A DNA stretch of 64,000 bases from Phytophthora colocasiae (GCA_018806915.1 JAGKQI010000073.1:558001-622000), one strand, 5' to 3'. Shown: positions 43,136 to 54,131, numbered from the stretch's first letter. Program-made: numbers and translations. The notes: generated from the letters alone by a model not told the origin.

Positions 43136-44071
43136 TATGCCTGACTTGCAGAAGGGCGCGGATCTGGGATCTACCGTCCCACAGCAGCCAAGGCATGGAA
43201 GAATCCTACCAGTGACTTCGAAGTGGCTCGCTGGAGCACCAATGAGAGAGACGCTCGCGAACATGCAGGCAGACAGGCCTACGTTGAAGCTACGACTGAC
43301 TGGGATGCCAGACGAACGCAATGGCGGACTGGACAGTCAGTCTCGAATCGACCGGGTGGGAAGCAGTTGCGAATTGACCAAGTAGGAAGGAGTCACGAGA
43401 CCCACTCCAAACGACGAACGACCAGTGAAGTGTAGCTGAAGGTGGAGACAACCACAAGTGGAACCTGAGGGAACTGCTTACAAACGACGAACGAAGCCAG
43501 TGGCTAAGAGCTACTGAAGGTTGAGACAACAACGAGTGGCGTCCAACGGGACCGCTCTAAACGACGAACGAAGTGGAGACAACCACGAGTGGAGTCCGAG
43601 GACCCGCTCTAAACGACGAACGAAGTCAGTAGCGAGCGAGCTGCTGCATAGCTGAGCGACCAGGCGGATCAGTAGAACTAGTTGGGTTCTCAGGCGGTGG
43701 CGTCTGTGGCAGCCAATAGCGGACAACGGTTCGATTGGTACGGCCCGAAGCAGGTGTCACGGGACTGAGGGACAACCAGGGAAGCTGTATACGTTTACGT
43801 CTGAAAGCGCAGGCACGAACGAAAGAGACGAACGAAAGAGACGAACGAAAGGGACGAACGAAAGAGACGAGCGTAGTGTATATTCACATACGTTAATATA
43901 AGTAGGCAAGTTCTTCGTTGACGAACGACGAACGAGCCGGCGCGGTGAACCGAGCCAGGAGACGACCAGTTGACGTTGAAGAGTGTCCTTCGACACCCGA
44001 TCCTTGGGCACACCACCCAGCGCAGCACACGAGCGACGACCCACTGACTGGCAGTGAGAGAATAAACCTGT
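43131..44071 (+). repeat. 3' LTR of Gypsy C, lacking the last 4 bp
   Basis: Same sequence as 33745-34685 apart from one noticed substitution. It ends cctgt and is directly joined to gacgcgactgtg of ABC2; the expected final taca is missing. The 13-bp tandem repeats recur at 43815-43866. Confidence 0.95.
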
Positions 44072-45886
44072 GACGCGACTGTGTCGAAGCTTGATGAAGA
44101 GGAAGAAGACATCCGACAGCTTATCCAGGAGGAAGACCGTATCCGAGGCACAGTGACAAGCACAGTGTACAAGACCTACTTCGACGAGTCTGGGATGAAT
44201 GGCCTCGTGGTTATCTTTCTCATCATCGTCTTCTACACGGTCAGTCAAGCTGTGCGTGTTGTTGTGGACTGGTGGCCAGGTTACTGGGCCAAGAACATGC
44301 CCAAACCGGATTACTCAGGTGAATCATTCGCGTTGTGGTACGTGGGTTTAATCGTACTTGCTACCCTTCTGACCCTCGGTCGAGCCTTGTACATGACGGA
44401 GACTTGCGTTCGAACGTCTAAGAACCTGCACAACGAGCTGTTCCGTCGGGTCCTGGCTGCTCCGGTGAATCGCTACTTTGACGTCACGCCAGTAGGTCGC
44501 GTACTCAACCGCTTCTCCAATGATCTCGACCTGCTCGACTCGTCCCTACCGAAAGACTACCAGATCTTAGTGCAGCACTCGTCGATGGCGTTGGGTTCCC
44601 TCGTTGTATCGGCCTTTGCGAGCTACTGGATCGCCGTGGCGTACATTCCAATCATCGTCGTTTTCTTCGTTACTGGCCAGTACTTTAAGAAGACAAGCTG
44701 TGAGGTCAAGCGGCTCGAAGGTGTCACGCGCACTCCGGTCTACAACCTCTTCAGTGAGACGCTCTCGGGATTGCAGACCATTCGTGCGTTCAAGATGCAG
44801 AGCACTTTCGAACGCATGAACAAGAAGGTTGTAGACGAGAACGCCAACTTCTACATCACGTTCTGGTCAGCTGGTCGGTGGCTCGCGGCCCGGCTTGACA
44901 TGCTCTCAGTGATCATCATCGTCGTCATCACGGCTTACCTCGTGTCGACAAAGGGGCAGCTGAGTGCTATGACGGCTGGTATATCCCTCACGTACTCACT
45001 GATGCTGACGTCCGTTGTCCAATGGGTTATGCGATCTGTTGACCGCGTCGATAGTGCAATGACCAGTGTGGAGCGACTGCTGCATTTCCGCCAGATACCA
45101 CAAGAAGAAAATTCACTCGACTGCATCCTGATCGACAGTGCTGTTTGGCCATCGCAAGGCGCCATCAAGTTCGACAACTTGTGTCTCAAGTACCGCCCTG
45201 AACTGCCACTGGTGCTTCGTGAAGTGAGTATGGACGTCCGTGGTGGAGAGAAAGTGGGTATTTGTGGCCGAACTGGAGCCGGTAAGAGCTCACTCATGAT
45301 CGCGCTCTTCCGCATCTGCGAGTTTCACAGTGGCAGCGTATTCATCGACGGTCAGGACATTTCGCAGCTAAAACTGCACGAGCTTCGACGCAGTCTCGCC
45401 ATTATCCCCCAGGACCCAGTCCTATTCAGTGGTCCGCTGCGTGAGAACCTGGATCCATTCGGAGAGTACTCGGACGCAGAGATCTGGACGGTATTGCAGC
45501 AAGTTCACATGTCTGACAGTCTGGCCAAATGGGGAGCTGGTCTCGACTTTCAAGTATCCGAGTGTGGAGACAACCTGTCTGTGGGGCAACGTCAACTCGT
45601 GTGTATCGGTCGCGCACTGCTCAAGAACAGTAAAATCGTCGTGCTCGATGAAGCTACTGCTAACGTGGACACAACCACAGATACTCTCATCCAGAACACC
45701 ATCCGAGAGACATTCGCGGGCAAGACGGTGTTGATCATTGCGCACCGGATCAATACCATCATGTACTGCAACAAGATCGCAGTCATGGACGCAGGTCAAG
45801 TGGCGGAATTCGGAGCTCCATCCGAGTTGTTGGCTCAACCAGAGTCCATCTTTGCATCATTAGCACAACGCTCCAAGTTGAAGTGA
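44072..45886 (+). pseudogene. ABC2 remaining part (716-bp repeat plus unique 3' end)
   Basis: 44072-44787 repeats 33029-33744; unique sequence from 44788 (FKMQSTFERMNKKVVDENAN) completes TMD2 and NBD2: Walker A GICGRTGAGKSSLM, signature DNLSVGQRQL, Walker B IVVLDEATANVD, H-loop IIAHRINTI, stop at 45884-45886. As it stands, an open frame begins within the LTR/ABC junction and would encode only the second half of the transporter (TMD2-NBD2), a half-size product if transcribed from the LTR. The last ~300 bp are nearly identical to ABC1 although the rest of the two genes has diverged. Confidence 0.9.
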
Positions 45887-45963
45887 ATAAAATAGTCCCA
45901 TTCATATCATGGCTACAATATTTGTATTATGGCTACATTTGTGAGCTGTGTACATTTTATTGA

Positions 45964-45992
45964 CCAATCAGAGACGGTCTCACTCTGATTGG
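45964..45992. promoter_or_regulatory. inverted pair of CCAAT boxes before UTP4
   Basis: CCAATCAGAG, nine bases, CTCTGATTGG: a perfect 10-bp inverted repeat containing two opposed CCAAT boxes, 69-97 bp upstream of the UTP4 ATG at 46061. It could bind NF-Y-type factors or form a hairpin. Confidence 0.45.
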
Positions 45993-46060
45993 CTTTAAAT
46001 GCGGCGCGTCACAGGGTCTGTTCTCCTAGCCAACCACTACGGCACTTGCACCTGTCCGCC

Positions 46061-48319
46061 ATGACGTCCACGACTTCGAGCATCAAGAAGCGCAAGGCCA
46101 GCGACGCCAAGACCGAAGCGAATGGCAAGGTTAAAGCCAAGTATACAAACTTCAAGAAGAATAAAGGACGCAATGGAAAAAAGTTCAAAGCCAGCGTAAA
46201 GGACGACACCAAGGAGGAAGGAGACGAAAACATCAACGCTACTCTTCAAGTGCACCGCTGTCGCTTTGTCGACTGGATGCCGGCAGCTATTCAGGCACTG
46301 ACGTTCAACTCGACCGGTGATCAACTGGCTGTGGCCCGAGCCAACGGCGATGTGGAGATCTGGAGCGTCCAGGAGAAGTGGCACCTCAAGTTCATGCTGG
46401 CTGGTTCGTCCCAGAGTCAGATCTCGGCTTTGTGCTGGGCCCCCAAGAGCAATCGCCTCTTCGTGTCATCCCTGGATGGAACTCTGTGGGAAATGGACCT
46501 GCTGACTTTAACCAAGAAGAACGTGACGGACTCGAACGGTGGCCCTATCTGGAGTATGGTCATGAACGAAGACACACAGCAGCTTGCTGTGGGCTGTGAA
46601 GATGGACGCATCCGTCTCTTCTCTTTTGAAGACAACCAGCTCTTCTTCACCAAGGGATTCCTCACCACAGGCGGCCGAATCGTGTCGTTGGCCTGGCACA
46701 ACAAGGCGCAGAAGATTTTCTCCGGTAGTGAAGGGGGAATTATCCACTGCTGGAATGCTATGTCTGGACGCAACGAGTCCAGAATCACACTGGAGAACCT
46801 GGCCAAACAGGAGACCGTTGTGTGGTCACTGGCTGTGCTGGACGACTTGACCCTTGTAAGTGGCGACTCTACTGGCAATTTGAGCTTCTGGAACGCCCCC
46901 ACAGGCACGTTATTGCAGAAGTTTACGCACCTGACGGCAGACATTTTGACCATTTGCGTGAGCAAAAGCAACAACACGCTGTTCGCTTCAGGCGTGGACA
47001 ACCAGGTCGTCGAGTACCGTCGATCGGTGGCAGAAAGCGGAAATGCCACTTGGGCCTACTCGTACAATCACCGCGCACACAGCCACGATGTGCGTGCATT
47101 GGCGCTATCGTCAAGCGAAAAGCCCGTGCTGGTGTCCGGGGGTGTTGATACTCAGATCGTGTGGTACCGTGGCGCGAGCTTCGGTGTCGGACGACCCCAC
47201 AAAATCCCGTCCATGCCGTATCCGCAGTCGATCGCGCTGGCTAACGAGAAGCGCGTGTTGATGGTACAGAAGGCAACTTCGCTGGATGTGTGGCGACTGG
47301 GCACGCAGGCGGGTGCAACTGGAGTCCTCGACCAAAAGCACAAGCTTCTTCTGGAGCTTAACGTGGGCAAGGCCCTGAACTTGTCGTGCTCGGCCTTGGC
47401 CCCCAATGGTAGCTTCGTGGCGTGCTCCAACTCCAAGGAGCTGAAGCTTTTCGAATTGAATGCTGATCAGGATTTCCAGCCCAGGAAGGTCTCTACACTA
47501 CCGGATAGCGTCAATGGACCAGCCCGCGTGCTTGCCTTCTCCCCTGACTCCACTCGCCTAGTGATCGCGTCGTCGTCACACCAGATTCGTGTTCTGGACC
47601 TGGCCAAGATGGAGATTCTCAAGACTTTTGACGTTGCTACTCCGGCTTCTACTGAAGAAGAGACTGAGAGCATGCCGTCTCCTCTGGTGTCGCTAACGAT
47701 CTCCTCGGATGGCCAGTGGCTGGCTACTGGTGACGCATCGAACACTCTCGCTATCTACAACTTGGACTCGATGCAGTTCTACTGCCAGCTCCCTCGTCCG
47801 AGTGAAATGCACACTAGCATGAGCTTTAACCCGTCAGGCAAGACTCTAGTGGTCACACTTGTATCCAACAGCTTCGTTTGCTACGACGTAGAGACCAAGG
47901 GCCTATCAGAATGGTACCGTCAGAACCACGAGCACTTCCCGAAGGAACTCGTGGAAGGACGTAACGTCAAGGGCATGACGTTCGACCCGGCCAACCCGGA
48001 CTTCCTCTACCTTTACTCGCAGCTGAGTCTGTACCAGATCGACATGACCAAGCAGGTGGACGGATCGGCTAAGAGTCCACCCAAAAAGAATCGTCGTCGT
48101 GCAATGAGCGTTGGCACTGAGTCAGACGGCAAGAACGACGCCGCGGAAGGTGAATTGGTGGAGTTGGAGGACGGATTCTGCCGCGTGGTCAATCGCTACC
48201 GCCCTCTGGCATTTGTCGACTTTGTCGCGGAGAATGAGATGGTCATCGTGGAGTCTCCGTGGTTGAAGGTTCTGAGTCGCCTGCCTGGTGCTCTTCACCG
48301 TCATAAGTATGGCAAGTAA
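46061..48319 (+). CDS. UTP4: U3 snoRNP/SSU processome protein UTP4 (cirhin), WD40
   Basis: 752 residues, single exon. Start ATG 46061 (MTSTTSSIKKRKASD) is chosen over upstream in-frame codons because it has a good context (gccATGa) and no earlier ATG fits. A basic, nucleolar-type N-terminus is followed by HRCRFVDWMPAAIQALTFNS, the conserved UTP4 entry, then two tandem beta-propellers of WD repeats (WEMDLL; GGPIWSMVMNEDTQQLAVGC; SLAWHNKAQKIFSGSEGG; HDVRALALS; VSLTISSDGQWLATG) and the C-terminal UTP4 signature YRPLAFVDFVAENEMVIVES ending in a basic tail. It acts in the t-UTP/UtpA subcomplex, needed for pre-rRNA transcription and 18S processing in the nucleolus. A short Lys/Arg patch (PPKKNRRRAMSVG) is near the C-terminus. 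Intact. Confidence 0.88.
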   Translation: MTSTTSSIKKRKASDAKTEANGKVKAKYTNFKKNKGRNGKKFKASVKDDTKEEGDENINATLQVHRCRFVDWMPAAIQALTFNSTGDQLAVARANGDVEIWSVQEKWHLKFMLAGSSQSQISALCWAPKSNRLFVSSLDGTLWEMDLLTLTKKNVTDSNGGPIWSMVMNEDTQQLAVGCEDGRIRLFSFEDNQLFFTKGFLTTGGRIVSLAWHNKAQKIFSGSEGGIIHCWNAMSGRNESRITLENLAKQETVVWSLAVLDDLTLVSGDSTGNLSFWNAPTGTLLQKFTHLTADILTICVSKSNNTLFASGVDNQVVEYRRSVAESGNATWAYSYNHRAHSHDVRALALSSSEKPVLVSGGVDTQIVWYRGASFGVGRPHKIPSMPYPQSIALANEKRVLMVQKATSLDVWRLGTQAGATGVLDQKHKLLLELNVGKALNLSCSALAPNGSFVACSNSKELKLFELNADQDFQPRKVSTLPDSVNGPARVLAFSPDSTRLVIASSSHQIRVLDLAKMEILKTFDVATPASTEEETESMPSPLVSLTISSDGQWLATGDASNTLAIYNLDSMQFYCQLPRPSEMHTSMSFNPSGKTLVVTLVSNSFVCYDVETKGLSEWYRQNHEHFPKELVEGRNVKGMTFDPANPDFLYLYSQLSLYQIDMTKQVDGSAKSPPKKNRRRAMSVGTESDGKNDAAEGELVELEDGFCRVVNRYRPLAFVDFVAENEMVIVESPWLKVLSRLPGALHRHKYGK

Positions 48320-48527
48320 ATACATAGATCCGTATGATTATGCTCGTCTTTGGCCTATGGGTTTTTGTTTCTGCTAGCTGGGATCGTCAGGCCTACGGAG
48401 AACTTTCACTTTGTGACCCGATAGATCCTGCCACTGTTTGTCACCGCAGTCATACTGGCAGCAATGCATTCGCCGCTTTCGATCGAACCCCACAATGGTG
48501 CAATTGTACCAGCAATCGTACCTGCAA

Positions 48528-51064
48528 TCAACAGCAACTTAGAGAGTATGCACGAGTTACGATATGGCAGATCACGTACCGGAACTTGTACACGCTCAAA
48601 TCCAAGCCAATATCGCGCACTGAATTCGCAATAGACCGATCGTTCTCTTTGGATTCTGTAGATGATGATACAGACGCTGTTTTAACTGTTGTTCGCTTTT
48701 CTTTCTGTGGCATAGCGTTGTTGTATGGAGATGATGCACGGAACTTCTTCAACGCTTTCAAACCTTTGTGTCCTTGTCGAAGAATTGGGATTGATATCTG
48801 CGAAGACTGGCTGTCTGTTTGGTTGTTGTTAGCCTTTGTTGATCGATCATTGGAACTGGAAGAAAACGCTTCTTTTGGTTGCCTCTCTAATGAGCCATTC
48901 ACCTTCGTCGGAGGAGTTGAGGGCTTTCGAAGCGCAGCCGATATATACGGGCTTACTTTGCCGTGGGCAGAGCTAGAGACTCGACGAAGTCTTGGATCGG
49001 ACACGGCTGAGCGGGGTGTTATCTTGGTGCGAGAAGTAACCTTATCACTCTGGGAGTTAGGCCGTTGTAGAGGAAGATTTTTCTCGGATAAGCTTTTCTC
49101 AGGAAGTGCAAAACGCTGCTGTTTGATCATGTTCGCCTCTAACTCGATACAATGGTCCAGCTCAGCATCGTTATGGTCATCAATATCGTTACCACAGACT
49201 GGACAAGGGTCTTCACTTTGATTTGAGTCATCTTGATTTTTACCGTTGGATAAATCGCCACTTTGGTTACCAGACAGAAGGTCAAGTTGTCGTTCCAGCT
49301 CTCGTCTTTCTGTTTGAATTTCTTGGAGAATAAGTTCCTGCTCCTTTGCTGCTTGTTCAAAACGTTCATTATCTGTGCTTCCGTCAGCGAACGCATTGAT
49401 AGCTGCCTGTTTTGTTCTTGAATCCCCGCCTAATCCCCTCAAATCAAGCCGCAGTTGATCCAGCTGCAACGATGACGATAGTTGATTATCGACGGCCAGA
49501 GTGCTGTTTCGATGTACTGGTGGACTTGGATGAGATGATACAATCGTTGTTTTGTCTCGTGCTTTTGCACTTGACTTTTTGCCCTCAGCACTAGTCGATA
49601 TCCCTGATGTAACTTTACGGAGATTCGCAACAGTGTGTCGAAGTCTCTGGTTCTCAGCAGCAAGAACGGCCTTTTCTTTATTTAATCGGACGACCTGTTC
49701 TTCAAGCGCCGATAGCTGCTGGTGGGAGCCACTTTGCTTCAGCAACAACTTCAATCGCGAAATCTCTCGCTGTGCTTGTGCCAGTAAAATTGCGTCGTCA
49801 ACCAACTCGTTCACTTTCACTCGAACTGTCACACACTTGGCACGATCGGCAAACTGGAGTGTGGAAATGGTTTCGTCAATAGCCGACGCAGACGGAGAAA
49901 TTGTTGCGATCACTACTGTTCGAGTATTGCCCCCAAGACTATCTTGCAACAAACGGGTCAATTTCGAGTCGCGGTAGGGGACATGCGTTCGTTTCGGGTT
50001 GGCAAGGGCCGAGATGACGTTACCCAAGGCTGATAAACTCTGGTTGATACTCGTTAACTCCTTGCTGCGATCACTACCCGCGACAACATCCGTGTCCCAC
50101 TTCTCTGATCCAGCTAAGTCAACGAGATTGAGCTTTGCCCGCCGAATGATTGTCGTCGCACTCTCTAAACCCCTTGACTCGACTTCGATTGAGAGTTGCA
50201 ATAATGCGTGACTGCGACTACTTTTCTCGTTGTACGAAGTTGCCCGGATCGTCCGATTCCGATTGCCCATTTTCAGTAATTGTAGTGTTTCGTGGAGATT
50301 TGTAACGCGAAATTCTGACAAGCCACTGGCGTAGATCTGTTTTCCATTGCCCTTGATCATTTCCCGTACAGCTAGCGGATCTTTCATGCGATCCTTGTTA
50401 TCCTGAAGTAAGTCGTACACATCGTTTTTGTAGATCTGCATATACGAGCAGTGCACCACTCCAGCCGAGCCGTGGCGACCTATGGACTGAAGCTCGTCAA
50501 ACAAACTTTCGATTGCGCGAGGAATAACTCCCCAGCTTGAAGAGGATTCAGGAGTGTCAGGACTAGAACTTGTTGTGTTAAGATGGCTCTCTAAGTCTTG
50601 TCCTCTGTACATGAACGAGAAAGCCACTTTAGCAGCTAATCCATTCAAACAAGTTAAGTTGTTGTTTTACTTACAACATGGTGTGCGTTTTACCCGTTCC
50701 TGTTTGACCATACGCAAATATGGTACAGTTGAAGCCTTGGGCTACTTGTTGAACTCCGTCGCGGAGGTAGTCGAAAATCTCAGCTTGATCTGAGTTTATA
50801 CCAAACACTCGGTCATAGGCGTATCGGAGCTCACGCTCGCCTTCATTCTCCGACTTCTTTTTGCATAAAAAAATTTGCCCTCCTTCATCGTCGACGGAAA
50901 GCGCCTGTCATTTTTGCAGTGAATAAAAGTCATCTCCACAACAGAGAGAGAAAACACGAGATGCGTACGTGGTGAAACGAATTCTGCTCAAGTTCACGAT
51001 CGTTCGGAGGCCGGACTCGAACAACAACTCGAACTCGTTCTGCAGCTTCAATTGCGTCACCCAT
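48528..51064 (-). CDS. kinesin motor protein
   Basis: Three exons (51064-50969, 50904-50675, 50604-48528) join in frame to about 800 residues; the introns have GT/AG ends. The N-terminal motor begins RVRVVVRVRPPNDRELEQ, P-loop YGQTGTGKTHTM (about 98-105), switch I NEKSSRSHALLQL, switch II LVDLAGSEKW, then HVPYRDSKLTRLLQDSLGGN and STLQFADRAK; motor first and complete. The neck is followed by coiled-coil segments (LVDDAILLAQAQREISRLKL; EEQVVRLNKEKAVLAAENQRL; QEIQTERRELERQLDLL), a Cys/His cluster CPVCGNDIDDHNDAELDHC resembling a UBZ4-type ubiquitin-binding finger, and a disordered Ser/Lys-rich tail. Plus-end movement is inferred from motor-first order. Subfamily not determined. Its start is only about 75 bp from the divergent gene on the right. 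Confidence 0.9.
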
Positions 51065-51138
51065 TCTCGTGTCTGCCGACTTGGATGAGGTACACCACGC
51101 CACCTTCCCTTATTAGTGACGGCATTTAACTATCTATA

Positions 51139-52150
51139 GCAGATGAGTTTGTGCTCGATCGTTTTGCTGACCACCGCAAGTCCACAGGTCTAGTTTTACC
51201 TTCCCGGACACTTTATAAACAGCTTTGTCTGCATTGTGGCGACATGGAGCAAGTTCAGCAATTTCACGAGTACCTTCTTCTACAGCGAACTCAGATTCGC
51301 AACCACCGACAAACACTGAGGGCGATGAAAGATTGCTGGAGGCTTCAACCTCGAGTTGACCGGGATTCTATGTCTCGAGAAGAGTACGAGAGGATGTACT
51401 CAACGCTGTTGTATGAGATGACATTATACTGGGACGAAGAAACGAATGATGCCATTCAGGCCAAAATGTGGCGCCGTGACGTGTCGTTGTTTTCGAATCT
51501 CGACTATAATCGGTTCTGTTGCTCCATCTTCTTCTTTGTCGAAGTGGTATGTAACCTCTTTTGCTTTGAGATAGCCCAATCTCATTATGATTTTGGTGTA
51601 GTGGGTACAGGAGATCACACAAGACGCATACGACAAAATATTCAGCATCATTCGTTCAATTCTAGCTGGGCACTCTCTGCTAATGCCATTATCAGCAGAT
51701 TCACCAGACTCGAATTTCAAACCAACACTTGAGAGTTTTGATGATGCCTTCGACCGTGAACGAGACTTGGAGAGCATGAATCTAAATATTGGCAAGTCAA
51801 TCATCTTTGACGCTAACAAGTATTTCCAGTACTTTGGCTCGCCTATATCTACTATTCAAGCTGCCAACATCAACCTACTAGAATTTCAAAACTGGTCAGC
51901 CCGTACCTCCCCTTTACTTGGTGAAGCGGATATCCGACTACGTCACTCCTATGAGAGAACAGCAACCAGTAGAGTACCGAAGTCAGGTTGTTCAAACCCA
52001 ATGCTACTCCGTCCGGTGTCATCTCGACAATCTCGCTACAATAGGCACATCGTCTCGACAAACGTATCATTACCTGCAAGCCCACCCCGCACAACAAGAC
52101 CATTTTTGTTAACCGGGGCAACAGTTTTGAAAACCTCGACTAACAGGTAG
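51139..52150 (+). CDS. conserved-looking hypothetical protein, two exons
   Basis: Exon 51139(?)-51546 and exon 51602-52150, with a 55-bp intron (GTATGT...GTAG) that joins VEV to WVQEITQDAYDKIFSIIRSI in phase 0. Exon 1 reads EFVLDRFADHRKSTGLVLPS, then SREEYERMYSTLLYEMTLYW and MWRRDVSLFSNLDYNRFCCS: aromatic- and charge-rich, mostly helical, with no recognised domain. The C-terminus is Arg/Ser/Pro-rich. The open frame extends upstream of the first ATG in frame (51243, MEQVQQFHEYLLLQ) to an acceptor-like tatag at 51138, so a short 5' exon may exist but I could not find one that splices in frame. Shares a roughly 75-bp gap with the divergent kinesin. Function unknown. Confidence 0.6.
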
Positions 52151-52190
52151 AGGTAGAATTGCGCTGTGCATTACGATGGAAATATACCTG

Positions 52191-54118
52191 CTACGTACCA
52201 TCGCTAGATACAAACTGGTTTATGACGGGGAGAGTCAAGGCTTGTAAGACAGTCGAGCTGCTATTCGTTTTCTTCGATTCTTGACTCCAGTCTCTACTCT
52301 CCGATGCGTAGGGCCGTGCTCGATAGGACCAGCTCTTCACAATGCCCAACTTCTTCAAGACGCGCTGACTGCGAATTGAAAAAAGGAGTTGGCGATCTTT
52401 TCGACGCTGCAAAACACCCGATAGATTGGCTAGTTCTTTAGAAGGAAAACCGCTTCGGTGAAAAGGGCTTGATGCTACAGCCTCCACGTAGAGTTCATGC
52501 ACATACATCGAGATTTCGTACAGCCGTCCCTGGACAGTAAAAAATAATTAGCTACCCAGCCCACAAAATACATAATTCGAGGCACGAATTACCGTTAACA
52601 AGTGATCTGTAGTAGCAGCTTCTTCGCAGCAACTTTCAGTTTGTTCAAGCGCGGCTTTTAATTCTTCACAGGACCTCATAGACGGAACGACAAGAAGAGA
52701 GCTAAGAATGGTACTCTGGGCGTGATGAAGCGCCTTCACCCAGCTTGCTAGTTTTGGTCCGTCATCAACAATCTCCCGCATCTGCCCATTTGTTGGCCAG
52801 AACAACCCTCTTGTGTTTGCAGCCTCTGGATACAGATTCATCAACACAATATCGCACAACCCAGCCAACCCGATCACAACCAAGAAAACCGAATTCAGAA
52901 AAGTAAGTGATGAGGTCACGGATGTTGACACTGTGAGTGCGCTGCGAACACCATTTGCACACAATAACACTAATTCACAATTTCAATCCATTTGTCAGAA
53001 CGACTGAATCAGCACAAGATATTCCTACCGAATACGCCGTTGGCAACCAGCATCCAGTCCACCAGAATCGCCAAATGCGACGAAGAGACACAGCGATATG
53101 GGGACCTCCATGACCTGTACACCGCCATAACTACAACCACGAAAAAGAAGATAGACCCCTGCATTCCCTGATTTGTCATTAAAGGTGGCTTTGACCGAAG
53201 AAGAGAAAAATTGGTGATCAACGCCAGCTTCATCAAGCACACTAGCACTGGCATCTCCACCGAGTGTCTGCGGAATGACGAAAACTGTGGCATATACAGC
53301 TCCAGGTACACATCCGACGTGCCGAGAATGAACTCCAGCTCCTTGCTTTGCACGAAGCGCTCGTGTTTCTCTACACTGCGGTGCACCATCGCGGTTCGAA
53401 TATGACGACGCAACTTCCATGGGAACCCAACCAGGAACCCCCCACCTAGGCTGCACACTATTACAAGCACTGCCATGACATGACCAGCACTACCGCAATT
53501 CATTCCTGCCGGATCAACAGACACTCTACCATCAGCATTACAGTTCACCAATCGAAACACAGCGAGCCCCACTGGCACATACAGGAACTGTAATATCTGC
53601 AGCAGTACATTCTCCCAGGTCGCATTAAGAAGTAGATAGTCACTACGTCCTTGTTTTGCCCACGATTTATTTGCCAGACACAGAGCCAGCACCCCAGTCC
53701 ACGGTACGAGTGCGTATAATAAAGCATAGAACCAATAGTTGGGCATCTCTCCCCAGAGAGAAAACGACTGCGATGTAGAGCCCATAGCAGCGCCTGTAGC
53801 TCGGAAGCTGAAGAAATCAAGTGTGAATACGTTAGTCCAGCGAGTAGCCTCTAGCCAACGGGCAGGCCACGGCCAGGGCTGCGACAGCTGCCACATGAGT
53901 GCGAAGATCTGCACTCCGTCCGTCAGCACCAGCGCCTTCTCCAGCCACAATCTGCTGACCTGACGACTTCTAGACGGTACAACGAGTAGTCGACTCCAGT
54001 ACGCACCGTCCTTCTTGCATTCCTGGTCGCTCCCAGCGTCTCCTTCCTCCTGCGCGCTCGAGTGCGGAATCACCACGTGCCCTACCATGTTGAAGTGAAA
54101 CCAAACTTTAGTGACCAT
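52191..54118 (-). CDS. multi-span membrane protein, unknown function
   Basis: Three exons (54118-53029, 52930-52593, 52529-52191) join in frame to about 588 residues. The N-terminal half has repeated long hydrophobic stretches (VLTDGVQIFALMWQLS; YWFYALLYALVPWTGVLALC; VLLQILQFLYVPVGLAVFRL; HVMAVLVIVCSLGGGFLVGF; SIFFFVVVVMAVY; SVFLVVIGLAGLCDIVLM), about eight or nine TM segments. Loops carry paired cysteines (NCNADGRVSV ... GMNCGS), suggesting a lumenal or extracellular loop. The C-terminal 200 residues are cytosolic in character and basic (GVLQRRKDRQLLFSIRSQRV). No family recognised; the pattern resembles other large oomycete TM proteins of unknown role. Start ATG 54118; ATG 54088 (MVGHVVIPHSS) is an alternative. 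Confidence 0.65.
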
Positions 54119-54131
54119 CACTCTGAAAAAC

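Larger units (their letters stand above)
33745..44071 (+). mobile_element. Ty3/Gypsy element C in ABC2
   Basis: 10.3 kb element: LTR 33745-34689, primer site tggtggtcatacagg (34690), gag (34746-37126), protease-RT-RNase H (37168-40608), integrase (to about 42700), C-terminal module (to 43135) and LTR 43131-44071. The two LTRs differ at one noticed base (33991 region g, 3' copy a), but the 3' LTR lacks its last four bases (taca) and is followed not by a 5-bp duplication but by a repeat of upstream ABC2 sequence. This is a different family from Gypsy A/B: long LTR, YLDD in RT, no antisense ORF seen. Confidence 0.95.

Noticed and set aside
43034..43726. Several ORFs on both strands in the Gypsy C LTRs, duplicated at 33708-34340
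   Set aside because: They are identical in both LTR copies, overlap the repeats, and have no recognisable product.
44072..45886. A genuine half-size ABC transporter gene
   Set aside because: The open frame is the distal half of ABC2 created by the Gypsy C insertion and the 716-bp repeat; there is no independent start or leader.
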